This document shows positions 49,944 through 62,877 of a stretch of DNA of 64,000 bases, piece after piece. The position numbers and the translations under genes were made by a program. Numbering within the stretch: position 1 is the first letter of the stretch; each line of letters opens with the position of its first letter. This DNA comes from Gavia stellata. Taxonomy: Eukaryota; Chordata; Aves; Gaviiformes; Gaviidae. The stretch is taken from NCBI RefSeq assembly GCF_030936135.1, contig NC_082595.1, positions 106,867,334 to 106,931,333 on the forward strand. The letters run 5' to 3'. Under the pieces are notes generated by a model. That model was not told the DNA's origin. It made no database searches and saw nothing but the letters and a program-made list of their open reading frames with translations.

Positions 49944-52900
49944 CTAAAGTTTTAGTGGTTTGGTATGTTGTGGGGATTTTCTGTTGTTTTAGGGGTTTTT
50001 TTGACCTTTTCCTTTATATATTTCTTAAGCTCTGTGTTTCAGGTACAGGTAGTGTATTTAGCAGTGCCAATAAAAATTATTACAGCAATTGCATCTTTAA
50101 TTCCTCATCTGTCCAACTCTCTAGTCGGGACACTATATCTGCTGTATTTTAGCAGATTTGTGTATCCTTTAACATTTTGTTTAGGATTACAGAGTTCATC
50201 TTCTAGCCCTGGTGTTTTCCCAATAAATGCTTCTGTAACAGTCTCAACCATTTATTACTCACCTGTTTGCAAGCAGCTGTAATGCAGTACTATTGCACCG
50301 TTTGAACCGGCCATTTGACTTTAAAAGCATTAGGTTTCTCAGTGAGGTGATCAGAGTCTCATCACCTGTCACTGAAAACAGTATTGTTTTGAAGTCAGAG
50401 AATTGCTCTGATATAAATTCAATGTGGAGCACACTATCAGCAATGCTTTTGCTCTACTAATTTAGAAAATATACATCTGTAATATCTCTGCACCATACTA
50501 TGCAGACACAGTATGGCTTTATGGCTACTTTCTACACTCTTTCATGGACAGGAGACGGGTAATCTCTTAAGTCTTAACATATAAACCTAGTAGCTATGTA
50601 ACCCTTATTTCTGAGGAGGAAAACTGTGTTGTGGGTCTCTTCATAGCTTGATTTATGCTTATCTGAATTACTCTGTGTGCTTGTGTGAAAAGATTAGTGA
50701 ACGGCAGTTCTGTTACAGATAACATCCAGTTCCCCAACTATCAGTCATGAACAGAACGTGTGCTTTAGCAGCAGGGCATAGCAGCTTGCTTAATCTCTTG
50801 CATACAAAGGGTAAAAGGTCTTGCTTCTGACCTCTGCTGAGTCTGTGCCTTGCTCATGCACCTTTTCTGCCTCCGGAAAGGTCCGTGAATCAATTTCCAG
50901 CTGACACTCCCGTGCCACCTTCAGCTTTTGGCTCCAGCAGCGACTGTGGCTGGGTATAGCACAGTAGCGTAGCAACAGCTTCAAAATACGGACCCATATT
51001 GTCTAGGAAATTGTTACTGCACAGTGATTGCAGCAATAGCAAATACAATGTAAATATGTAGGCCATACTGAGGGAAAATTAAAATGGGATTTATTTACTT
51101 GTTTCTTTTTCCTACAAATTTTTTTTGTGACTCCCTCTTTGATGTTCTGAAAATAAGACTGTTATCCCAGCCTGGTTTGTTGTTTTCTTTTGAAACATCT
51201 TAGTTCCTTTTGTTGCATTTTAGGAGAGGAAAATGTTTAGATTTGTGGATTGATTACTTTTTTTGCTATCCCTGACAACTTATCTATGTAGCAGTGCTGT
51301 CAGCTGGTTAAATGGTTTCTGTCCAATATAGAGGGATTTGTATTATTTTTAATTGTTTATTGCAGAAGTGCCTGAAGAGCAGCTCTACTGAGACTGGTGT
51401 TTTACAAAGAAAGTAATAGATAGTCCCTGCAAAACAACTGGGAATGATCTGTGTAAATTATTTTGGGATCCGCAAGAGGAAAGCTGCTTTTCTTCTCTGT
51501 TCTTTGTTTTCTTTAGATATCAAGGGTTGGATTTGGCACACCCGACTTAAGGTGTGTCTGTAAGCTATTAACTACATCTCTGCAGGATATCTAGGCTCCT
51601 TTTGCAGCAAAAAGCTATCTGAAATAGTGCAATGGGATGTTAATTCACATGGCCAAGTGTAGGCATCGGGTGTAGGGTGAGGTTTGTTGTTCTGTAGATG
51701 CCATTAGTTGCATTGAGTAGGGTCCTGATTCAGTTTTCCAAGCATAGGCATCCAGTGCTGCTTTAGATGCCTTAAGCCTTCCCTCCTGGCCTCCAGCTGC
51801 CTCTGCAGAAGGCCACGGGTCTCCCATAGATCCTTTCTCATGTATGTTTACAGAGTTCCTCAGCTATCCTAGGGCCTCTCATATGCTGCTGGATATCTCG
51901 GTTTAGGCAACTGAATCAAGCCATAAACTTTCACTGCATACAAGAGTATAATCACCTGAAGTTAAAAAAACTGAATGCCACCAGTGATAGTTTAAATACA
52001 AAGCCTGGATTACTAGATTAGGCTGGAAGCCAATTCTGATAATGGGTATCTGGAAACAAACTCCAGACCAGTTTTTTTTTTTTTTTTTATTCCACCCACC
52101 CCAGGCTATTTAATTTTTCTTTTTCTTTCCGTGTCCACACTCAGCAACAGCTGAAGTGCAACAGTGAACAAACATTGCAATGTTGGACAGTTCACTGGAC
52201 AGTCTATCTTAATCAGATAAAATCATGTGATATATCTTAGCATCTTTCCAAGACTGAGAACAAGCACTTTCTTTAACTTCAGTCAACCTTTATCCTTTTC
52301 TTAACAGCAACCCCCATATAGGTTTCGTTCAACTGTATTTGTTTTGTAGTTACTTTTTATTTTAGACACCATAGTAGAAGAGAAAGGCCAACTGAATTTA
52401 CTAGGTTTGAATTCCTAGGTACCAGTTCAAACATAACTTAAGATCTTAATTGTGAAAAGAGAATCTGCTTTGTTTCTTTGGGTCATAAGACCCAGTATTG
52501 GAGGGAAATTTTCCACTGTTCTGCAACTGTATTTACTGGTCCATTAGAAATAATTTTGGTGTTCTCTCATACACTGTGATTGTGGCTGAAAAGAAATACC
52601 TGAATATTTTTCTGTATCGGTGGCAATTTTTAAAATACTTACAACTGCTTAATGGCAAATGTTACGAACCTGTATGAAACTACCTTCCGTGGGGAAAAAA
52701 AACCGCAAGAGGTGGCATGTCACTTTAAAATGAGTCATTGATTTGGTATCTGCAGGTGTGATTTTTATATTTAGACCTCTAGATGACCCTTTTCATATCA
52801 ATTAATGATACAATTATGGTTGACTTTTTACTGTTGGTACATCCCTGATAATGCTGTAAGACATCAGTGGCCTTCATGAAGTTATAATGATACAATTAGG

Positions 52901-53513
52901 AATAGAGGAGAAGTGAATTGGTTAGTGCACAGGTCTGGTTTCAGTACAGGCAAGCAGTGTTTGAAACCAGGATTTTGATTCGCAAGTTAATTGATTTTCT
53001 GTTACAGCCTCCATGCAATCACCTCAAAGCAGTGTGTAAGTGTTAATGAAGTAAAACTTGAACACATTTTCTGAGAGAAAAACAGTATTTTCCTGCTTAT
53101 ATGTTTAAAAAAATTGGGCACAGAAAGGTAGAAACCTTTGCACACTCACCAAGATAATTTTTTTTTTTTTTTTTGGTTCCTGTTAATCTGAAAAAAATTT
53201 CATAGGATTGGAGGTGACCTTTTGGAACATGAAATAGAGTCCTTTTTCTGTCACAGACAACCTCGTCATATAATACATAATTCATAAACTGATCAAGGTC
53301 AATCTAAAAACTAAATGGCCATTATTATTAATTTTGGAAATCTGTTTCAGAACGTCACTGCTCTGATGGTTTGACACCTTACTCTAATTTCCAAATGACA
53401 TTTATTCATGTGCAGCTAATACATCCTTGTTCTTGTGCCAGCATGGTCTATTAGCATTCATTCTTTCATTTAGCGCTTTGTAAAATCAGTTTAGGCTTAG
53501 ACATCCTCAGATG

Positions 53514-54420
53514 ATCGAGTGCTCCCTCAGTAAGTTTGCAGATGACACCAAGCTGGGCGGGAGCGTTGATCTGCTGGAGGGTCGGAAGGCTCTGCAGAGG
53601 GATCTGGACAGGCTGGATTGATGGGCTGAGGCCAATTGTATGAGGTTCAACAAGGCCAAGTGCCGGGTCCTGCACTTGGGTCACAACAACCCCATGCAAC
53701 GCTACAGGCTTGGGGACGAGTGGCTGGAAAGCTGCCCCGCAGAAAAGGACCTGGGGGTGTTGGTCGACAGCCGGCTGAAGATGAGCCAGCAGTGTGCCCA
53801 GGTGGCCAAGAAGGCCAACGGCATCCTGGCCTGGATCAGAAAGAGTGTGGCCAGCAGGAGTCGGGAGGGGATCGTGCCCCTGTACTCGGCGCTGGTGAGG
53901 CCGCACCTCGAATGCTGTGTTCAGTTTTGGGCCCCTCACTACAAGAAGGACATTGAGGTGCTGGAGCGTGTCCAGAGAAGGGCGACGAAGCTGGTGAGGG
54001 GTCTGGAGCACAAGTCTGATGAGGAGCAGCTGAGGGAACTGAGGTTGTTCAGTCTGGAGAAGAGGAGGCTGAGGGGAGACCTCACCGCTCTCTACAATTA
54101 CCTGAAAGGGGGTTGCAGAGAGGTGGGTGTTGGTCTCTTCTCCCAAGTGACAAGTGACAGGACAAGAGGAAATGGCCTCAAGTTGCACCAGGGGAGGTTT
54201 AGGCTGGATATTAGGAAAAATTTCTTTACAGAGAGAGTGGTGAAGCATTGGAACAGGCTGCCCAGGGAGGTGGTGGAATCACCCTCACTGGAGGTGTTCA
54301 AGGAACGTGTAGATGTGGCATTGTGGGACATGGTTTAGTGGGCATGGTGGTGTTGGGTTGGTGGTTGGACTTGATGATCTTACAGGTCTTTTCCAGCCTT
54401 AATGATTCTGTGATTCTGTG
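53514..54420 (+). mobile_element. CR1 LINE, 5'-truncated, nearly intact ORF2 end
   Basis: ORF2 C-terminus from the reverse-transcriptase motif FADDTKLGG onward. A single TGA at 53619-53621 interrupts it, where related copies have Arg or Gln before WAEAN; a CGA to TGA change at a CpG is the likely cause. Thereafter 232 codons are open to the natural stop after LWDMV. The 3' end carries two ATTCTGTG octamers (to 54420), the avian CR1 tail. It is close in sequence to the inverted copy at 31629-32150, so the same subfamily and fairly young. Confidence 0.96.
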
Positions 54421-54992
54421 TTTTTGGGCTAAACCAGCCAATCTTTTTTGTCTCCATTTCTTCCAGTCGTCATAGTAATTCCCTTCTGCACGTACCTTCT
54501 TTCCACAAAGATGCCTTTTTTTTCTTCACATCTGCATCCTGTCTCAGGTTGCTTCTACTTTTATAGCTAGACTAAACAAGCAGCAAAAAAGATTCTTTTA
54601 ATAACCTCCTGGTTTAAGATACCTACAATTGTTTAAGTAAACACATCATTCAATTTGAGGTGAAATGTCCCGACATAAAGACGTTAGAGACAGTTAGAAA
54701 AACTTCATTAATTTCTTGGTGCCTTTCACAGTTTTTCACTTATACTGACACTTGTTTTCCTTTTAGCAACTGTAATGTTTTTCTAACATCATTGCAAGGT
54801 TCCCTAGTCTGCCTGCAGAGCACCAGCATGGCATGATTCCCACTGTCCCAATGGCCTTAAGAGTGCTCACACGTACTGGCCCGGAATCTTAAAATCAACA
54901 GCTTTAAAGGGCTTCTCTCTTGATCCTGAATTGACACTTAGATGGGGTTGTTCACTTGTTTATGTTACTGCTCTTTGGGAAATCTTAGCATC

Positions 54993-55052
54993 TTGGTTGG
55001 ACTTGATGATCTTACAGGTCTTTTCCAACCTTAATGATTCTGTGATTCTGTG
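54993..55052 (+). mobile_element. CR1 LINE, 3' tail only
   Basis: About 60 bp from GGTTGGACTTGATGATCTTA to the double ATTCTGTG octamer, nearly identical to the tail of the copy 570 bp upstream. Either a severely truncated insertion or a local duplication of the neighbour's tail. Confidence 0.9.
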
Positions 55053-55587
55053 ATCTGAAGCTCAACACTGTATCCCTGTAGCTTGAGGACTGGTTGAGAA
55101 GCAAATGGAAGGAGTGGAAGCTTTGCATCTGAATTTATAGGTATTTAATCTCTCTTCTGCCCTCTGCTCACATATATTTGTACATGTTTTGGATTTATTT
55201 TAAAATGTGTTTGATTAAAAATCTGGCCAGCAGAAGTGTTTTATACTTGCCCCACATTTATATTTGCTCTATAAATATGTGCATCCTTATCTGTAATGCT
55301 GATACTTTGGTGGCCCCTCATTGCAAGAGGGTCTCTGTTAGTCAGAAATGGCATGTGATTGGTCAGTGAGGTATCTAAATAATACTGGCAAGTCCTCATT
55401 AAACAGGAATACCAGGAGAAAGAATTTAAACTTATAAAGTTTTTTTTTCCTTAATGTCATTAGAAATTCTTCCTAATTTTAATGTCTGTTAGCTAGGAAC
55501 TTTTCAGAGAAGTACAGGAGGAAAGAATTCAGGAATCCTGAATTTCATAGAGTAGACTTGTTGACCTAAGAGTACTTTTGTTAGTGC

Positions 55588-55609
55588 TTTTTTTTTTTTT
55601 TTTTTTTTT
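55588..55609. repeat. Poly-T tract (22 T)
   Basis: An uninterrupted T run in the CLIC5 intron. It has no CR1 or SINE body beside it that I can see. Confidence 0.9.
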
Positions 55610-58600
55610 CCCCTATCACACTGTGGTTCAGGCATGGAAGGTAACCTTTCTTGTACCTATCATGGGCTTTTTCACAGACCATCAAGAAGGCCCATTAATA
55701 ATGAAGACTGCACTCATATCCCAGTTGTTTAAAAAAAGAAGTTATCCAAGAGCTCAGTGCTGTAGCCTGCTGAATGCTCTGATGCTTATCCATAAAAAGT
55801 ATAAACCACGTGCCTGATGTTTTAGCGTATAAGAACTGTAATTCACATTTTTTTCAACCATTTTAAATTAATAAAATTATGTTTCTACTTAAATACTTCA
55901 GTGCTTTGGGAAAAGGAATAATAGCAGGACTTTTTTTTTTAAAAGCTGATGAGCCTTTAGAGAAGAATCATAGTGTTGAAGTCAGAGGAAGTTCAGTGGA
56001 GAATACTAAAATGCCATCCTTTGCTTTATGAAGATAGAGAGCTTAACTAATTTAAAATGTTATCATATAGAGAAATCATGGATAAATTTAGATGTAAGGT
56101 AAGAAACTAATTGCTATATTTTAATTTCATTATCTAATGTTTCAGTCTCATTGTATGTCATTTTGGGGACTAAAGAAAATTAAACTTGTCAGTTTGGATG
56201 AATATGATAAAGGGCTATAGGGCAAGTCTTTTTAATCAAGTGAATCAATGTGGATCATGGTTAATATGCTGTCTGCTCAGTGGGCCTCGGTGAGATTTCA
56301 GGGTTATTTCTAAACAGTAGCATGCTCAGGCTGAAAATGTAAGCTGTGCTGAAATTAATAAGAGTATTGCACTGATTCAGTGCAGACAGGATATTACTCA
56401 AGATACTTCGCTGCAAACATGCAGTCTGGAGACTGTTTGGATCTGGGGATTCATCTGTGTAAAATTTATGAAGTCTGTTTTAATGATTGTCTGTCAGACA
56501 GAAAATTTCTTGAACATTGGTCTGAGCTGCTTGCTTTTCTCTTTTGTTTCCATGGTGGAATAGAAGCTGAAAAAGGAGAAGGAGTAATTCTTACTTTGGC
56601 TAGAAGTGGCAGTTCACAAACCTCAGAGACAATCTATTTGAATTAAACACCCCAGGACCCAATATAGACTGTCTTAAGGAATTCATCCAGTCTAAATTTC
56701 TTGCAGGTCAATCATTAAGTTATAGAGCAACTCATGGGGAACTCTGATCACCTGATAAATCTGACCAGGTACCACCTGAGAAAGAGCAGCTTTGTCAGCT
56801 GGGGAAGTGATTCAGCTGCTGTAGCATGTAGGAGGTCTGATCCTGTGAAAAGCAACTGCTGGAGGCTGGGCAGGATACCCCAGGGCATCCAACATGGCCC
56901 TGGAGGTCTATGTCTGAGCAGTCTAACCCCACCATCAATTTCTCAAAGCCTAAAGTTTCTACAAGGTCATATTTCTGTGAAAAGATACTGAACAAATACA
57001 CTGGACAAAGGTCCAGTATCAAAAATTTGTTATACACCACGTGGCCTATTTTGAAGAGGCACCAGTCTTTCTCCCCTTCCTTTGGTGACCCCGTGGATTT
57101 GCAAATAATCAGCAATAAATAGTTTCTAGTTACATAGTGCGTAGTAACAAGGTGACATAAGAAAGAGCACCTCTGTAAAAACCACACAGTTATATAAACA
57201 CAGATATATCATACTGCAGCACTGCATACTTTATTGGACTTCATGAGGTACTTTAAATTTACTTATTTTCACCAAATGTAGACAGGGTGCTTATCTGTTG
57301 AATCAGTAACTTCATTGTGGTCCTCACTACACATGTACTTTGGTGTGCCTGTGCCTTGCCGTGTGTCAGTAAGACCGTATAATGAACAGCAGAATTTTGG
57401 AGCAGCAAATTCATAGTCATTTGGCTCCTCCCTGTGAGATTGCCAAGAATGAAGTTTGGACGGGAGCAGAGTTTCTTGCAGGCATCGGGTGCTGATTGGC
57501 CTTGCGCACCGTGGCTGATAACAGCTAAAAATAGCAGCGGTATAAAAGCCCAGCGAGCAGCACAGCTGCCCTGGCATTCCCTCCTCAACTGCCAGCGAGG
57601 GAGGAGACGGTGTTCTCCAAGTCCCTGTAAATACGTGACCAAAGAACATTCTGCTGCTTAATTCCACTTAACAATTAACCCGTCAAATGAAGACACACAC
57701 TGGACTGTGTGACTCATGGGGGAAGTAACCAAGTTCTACTATTAAAAAAAAAAAAAAGACACAAACTGAAGGCCAGATTTTCCAAGTAGGTTTTCTGAGC
57801 AGAGCGTGACAGGTGGGCTGGTGGAATGTCTTTGGAAGTTTGCCTGCGGAATATCTGTGGTTTTGTGTACAAGAACGTTGGACTTGTGTACATACTCACA
57901 TAATCACCTGTATAGGGAGCATACTCCTTGACGATGGGATTCTGAACAAATGTGTCTTTATTTGACAATGATTTGACTAAGCTGGCATTGAGGAGTTCAG
58001 GAGTCTATTCTTAGCCTTGCTGTTGATTCTGGGGAAATCAGGTCACTTCCTTGCATTTCTGTTCCCTTTCAAGCTCTGCCTGTCTTCTGTTTTAAGCTGT
58101 AGACCTCCGGGGAACAGTGACTTCAGTTGTTGATTGCATTGCAAGATAAACCTTTGGGCGTCTGAAGCGCTTTGGATGAATAAAGAAGGCAGACACCTGT
58201 CTTGAAGAGCTCCTCTTTTAAAGTCTGGCAAAAGTTACATTGAGTTGAAAATGGGGTGTAATCAGGGAAAGCATTAGGAAGTCTTAAAAATAGGTGGCGG
58301 TGTCAGCCCTATCAATAGTAAACTATCCCCTCATGTATTAATTCCAGTTGCTCTGTCCTCCTCTGATTTTATGAAGCTTTGCACTATGAAATTTGTATGG
58401 GTGGATTCCCTTTCATTTTAGTTACGGTATTTTAATTTTTTTTCTGGTTTATAATGATAACACTGCAACGTTTATAATATCCTACAAGATTGACAGATGA
58501 CCTGGCTAACTTGCCTTCAGTTTTGATTTGATACACTTAATTTTCTGAAAAGGTCACTTATAACTGCCTAACCATTTTCCCTTTCATAGGAACATTCAAT

Positions 58601-61600
58601 TACCTTTTAATTTATTGTTTAAATTCAGAGATCTCTCATGGCAAACGAGATAATTGAGGAGGATGTTGGCTTGGTAGTTCTGTATACTTTTTCTGTCTTT
58701 TTTCAGTCTTTTTCTGGTCAGGAGACCCAGCATGAGCAGTGGTGGTAGAAACTCCCACACAGTGGTTTCCACCTAGTCGAGATACAGAGCTGAGAGGAGT
58801 CAATCCTTACAGCACACCTAACTTCACCCTTCTGAACTCTTTGCCTTTCCTCTCTGAAAGTCAATTTTCTGTGTTAACGTGTAGCCAAGAGATAACCTGA
58901 GAGTCCCTTATTGGTGCCATCCTCCACAGGGGAATTTAGGCTTTCTCTCAACGTGATGGGATACCTTTATATATATTTATGAATTAGTCTGGCATCAACT
59001 CTCACTTGCTGCTTGGCTAGGAATGGGTAGAAATTGCTAATAATGAGGGGCTCCGTATCTCATTAGCACTTTTCTAACTGATGTAGGTCTCCCAGGAAAA
59101 CCTAGTCCATTTTCCACACAATTGTATCATAGTCGTCACCAAGGTCAGAGCAGTGAGACTGCAAAGATGACTCTGGGCTTTGACATGTTGGTGATCTGTG
59201 AGGTTGCTTCCAGGTATTGCAGCTGGTGACCAAGGGCCCACACCTTCCTTATAAAAGTGATACCTGCTACGCGCTCTGTGAAAATTTTGTGATTTGGGGA
59301 AAAGGCAAAAAATTTTTGGAAAATCTTCCATTTAAGAGGAAGAAAATCTTAACATCTTTCTATTTAGACTACCCAGTATTTCCAATACGGACAGACTTAA
59401 ACAAGACCCCATTGCTATTCACACTGTGCTCACAGCTGAATTTCACACTAAGATTTACTTTCAGTCTGAAGCTAAGCTCTTCTTTAAGAATTGCCACCAC
59501 TGTCTTTCACTTAAGGATGTGGGACGTGGTCTCTGAAGTCCTAATAACTCACGCATGGTGGTCACCAGCGAAAATCTACTAACATGAAAGGCTAGTTGCA
59601 GAAGAGGGGTTCACACCTGTGCTTAACTAACCACTTAAGTCTGCAGTGAAAAGGGTCCTCAAGCAAAGAAAAACTAAAAAGAGATATTACTAAGTCAATG
59701 TCAGGTGCTTCAAGACCTTGAACTCTTGTGTTGAATAAAGAAGGAAAAATAACCCAAACAACCCACCGTTCATTTAATAACAGCTTGAGGTGATGCACTA
59801 AGGAAAGTGAGCTTGTTCACTGGCAAACTTTGTGGAAACTTTATCACAGAAGTACCAAAAGGTGAAATGAAAAATGAATGAGGGCAGTTTTCTAAGGAGA
59901 ATGGAAGAGTTCTACAGTTCAGTGTAAGGCTCAAGGTCAGCCAGCTGCATTAACCCAGGCGTACAGCACTGCCATTGATGAGGTGAGCCATAATGTTTGC
60001 AGAGGTTAAACTTTGCTGCCATAAAGAGAGATGTAAAGATCTTGATCCCTGCTGTTTCATACTGAACAAGCGTGGGTTTATCAGGGAGCCAAAAGCCAGA
60101 AGCCCTTTTCTGAAGTCAAATAGTACATACACCACAGAGGATCCTGTAATCTGTTGTGCAGATCCATGCGTGTAACCTGCTGTGCAGGTACTTTATGGCT
60201 TCATCTGGCACAGCTAAATGTCACTGACGCCAACATTTGAACCCATGGGAACTAGTCTGAGTCACGAGTAATTTCAAACTGAGTTGCTGAAGGCTTCATC
60301 TTTTAGAAAAAATGTGCATCAGAATATAGAAAGTAATTTCTGCTTTCAGCCAAATTGTTTGCTAAACAACGGAGTGAAACACAAATGTATCCGATGAAAT
60401 CAGCAGCAATTGCCCATTCTTTGGGCCTCATTTACAGGGGGGAATTGAAACCTAGCCAGAGATCTGCATGAGATGTATGTGCCATTTTGAACACTTTCAG
60501 TAAATAATAATTCATAAATTGGGACTGGAGTAGTGTGTTTCGTGTGCTGGTCTTTTGCTTGGGGGGATTTAATCCTAGTTTGCATGTACATGCTTCAAAT
60601 CCTAATTAATTTAGACTTAATTTATGACAAGAAGCATACCAAGAAATGAACAGAAATAATCTAAATAGGGCCTTGCACTAAGAACACTTGTAGATTAAGA
60701 CAGGGATATGCATTACTCTGCTGCAGACTTGTAAGTAAAATCATGTAATTTTAGTTCTGTGACAGCAGTGAGTCAACAACAACGGGTGCATCACGCTTAC
60801 CTGGTGTTGTTTTTCTTCATAACACCTAACAGTATGGAGGAAAAGCAAGGGCTGAGGATATCTATATTCCTCCTTTCATCAGCTACATTATCCGTATAGC
60901 CTACAGTTCGGGACAATCTGTAATGCTCTCCATTATATCCCCTACAATACGACTTTCCGGGGCAGTCTCAGTCCTGTTTGGAAGTATCTTTGCCCTCTGG
61001 AAGCCTCTCTGCTGAATGCAGTATTAGGAGATGATTTTGTACCTTTTAAGTGCCCATTCCCTGTGAATGGTTAGCTGTGGCTGTCTCAGTGTGAGCGCTG
61101 AGAAAATTATCCGTAACGAAATCCCTCTTCACACTCAAGAGCAGTGGGTTTTTCTCTTGAAGTTGTTAATGCTTATTAATGTTACAGCAAATTTTGATAC
61201 TGCATCCAAGTGAAAACATAATTATATATAAAAATAATTTCATGCTTTTGAACTAGAACTTACTTTGCAAAACTCCAGTCCTGAATCACTAGATTCTAGT
61301 GATCTACCATTCTGTTAAACAACTGAGTTTCATCCAGAGACCTTTGGAGTCAAAATAATGCATTTTCATAAGGTAAAGGAGAGCTGCTGTAGCTCATGGC
61401 TATGGCAGATTCATAATGTCTGGGGATGGATGTAGAGCAAGCTATCCAAAATGTGCCAGTTAAAAGGAGTGAAAAGTTTTCTGGCCTAGGTTTTGCCATC
61501 CCATCCCATTTCTTGGGACATTCAGGCTGTACGCCTGTTGTATTACTTGATGTCTTTTGTTCTATGCCCTGGAGTGTGGGACGATTTTTAAGAGGGAACA

Positions 61601-62853
61601 AAATCACAGTTCCTCCATCAAACCAACAGGTCTTGAGGCACCATCCGTCTCTGGAGTTGAGAGAAAATATCTGCTCACCCAACCCTGGCATGAGGCTAAT
61701 GAGAAGAGCTTTGTACATCCTTGCATGTCTTGTGCATCTAGGGAGGGGAACATGCAGTCTGACCCCAAATATCTGAGACAATTCCCTTTTGATTTTTCTG
61801 AAGATCAAACAAGAACTTGATAGTGACACATTGTAATTCAGAAGGAAATTAAAATTATTGGATTGATTCCTTGCATTTGTTAACTTGTTAAATGAGTAGC
61901 ATGTCGAAGCTACCAGCGTGCAATAACTGCAGTGGCAAATTACCCGTAATTCAGAACTGCCCCCAGAAGATATATTTTCATAACCCGTTCAAAGATGCTG
62001 GTTTAGTACCTGGTTGCTGCTTAGTTGTGTTTTTTTATACAATTAAGCAGTTAAATAATTCCCAGCTAAAATCATAGCCCCAAATACCATTTACTGCAGC
62101 TGCACCGAGATTTTCCTTCTTCTTTTCATCCATAATGGAAGTGTATTCACAACACGAAAAATGTTACCTGTGTCATGTAAAACTTGTAATGCCCCGCTCT
62201 CATGGCATGAGCTGGGTGGCAGCACCCAGCGACGCTGGGGATGGATGCGCTCTGTGCCCTGATCCTTCTTGGTAACTTAGCGGTCTGCTGGAGAACTCCA
62301 CGATAGAATTACATTCTGGATGCTTGGCCTCTGAGTCACCCCCTCGGGACAAATCTTTGCTGGAAGTGAAGCTTGGATCAGGCTTGTGAAAGCTGATAGT
62401 GCGTCAGAGTTCACCTACAATAGAGGTCTTACGTGGAGATGTGTCAGTTCCTTTTCTGAAGCTACCCTCTTCTTTTATTAATGGGATGACATACTCATAT
62501 TCATTTATATATCTCATAAACCTCAAACTATAATGGCTTGGCTTATGAAGAGTTCATAATTCAGTGTCTAATATTCTTGTACGTAACTCAAAGCCTCTGC
62601 TACTTCTGACTTGTGAGAAAATGATAGGCCAAACTAAGAGACTCATTCTTTGCGGTAAAATGAGAGTGTACTAATTATTTATCAGTATCTTACCCTTAAT
62701 TTGGCTGAAGAAAGAGCTGATTTCATAACACAAAACAGAGCCGTGTAGACAATAATAACCATTATAGTCAAAAAGGTTCCACCCAGATGTAAGTGATAAG
62801 TCAGTTTTATAAGGCAGCAACGCAGTAAATGCATGAATAGATTCCTGAAGTAG

Positions 62854-62877
62854 TACATATATATATATATATATATT
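62854..62877. repeat. (TA)n microsatellite
   Basis: TACATATATA... with about 10 TA units in the CLIC5 intron. Confidence 0.9.
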
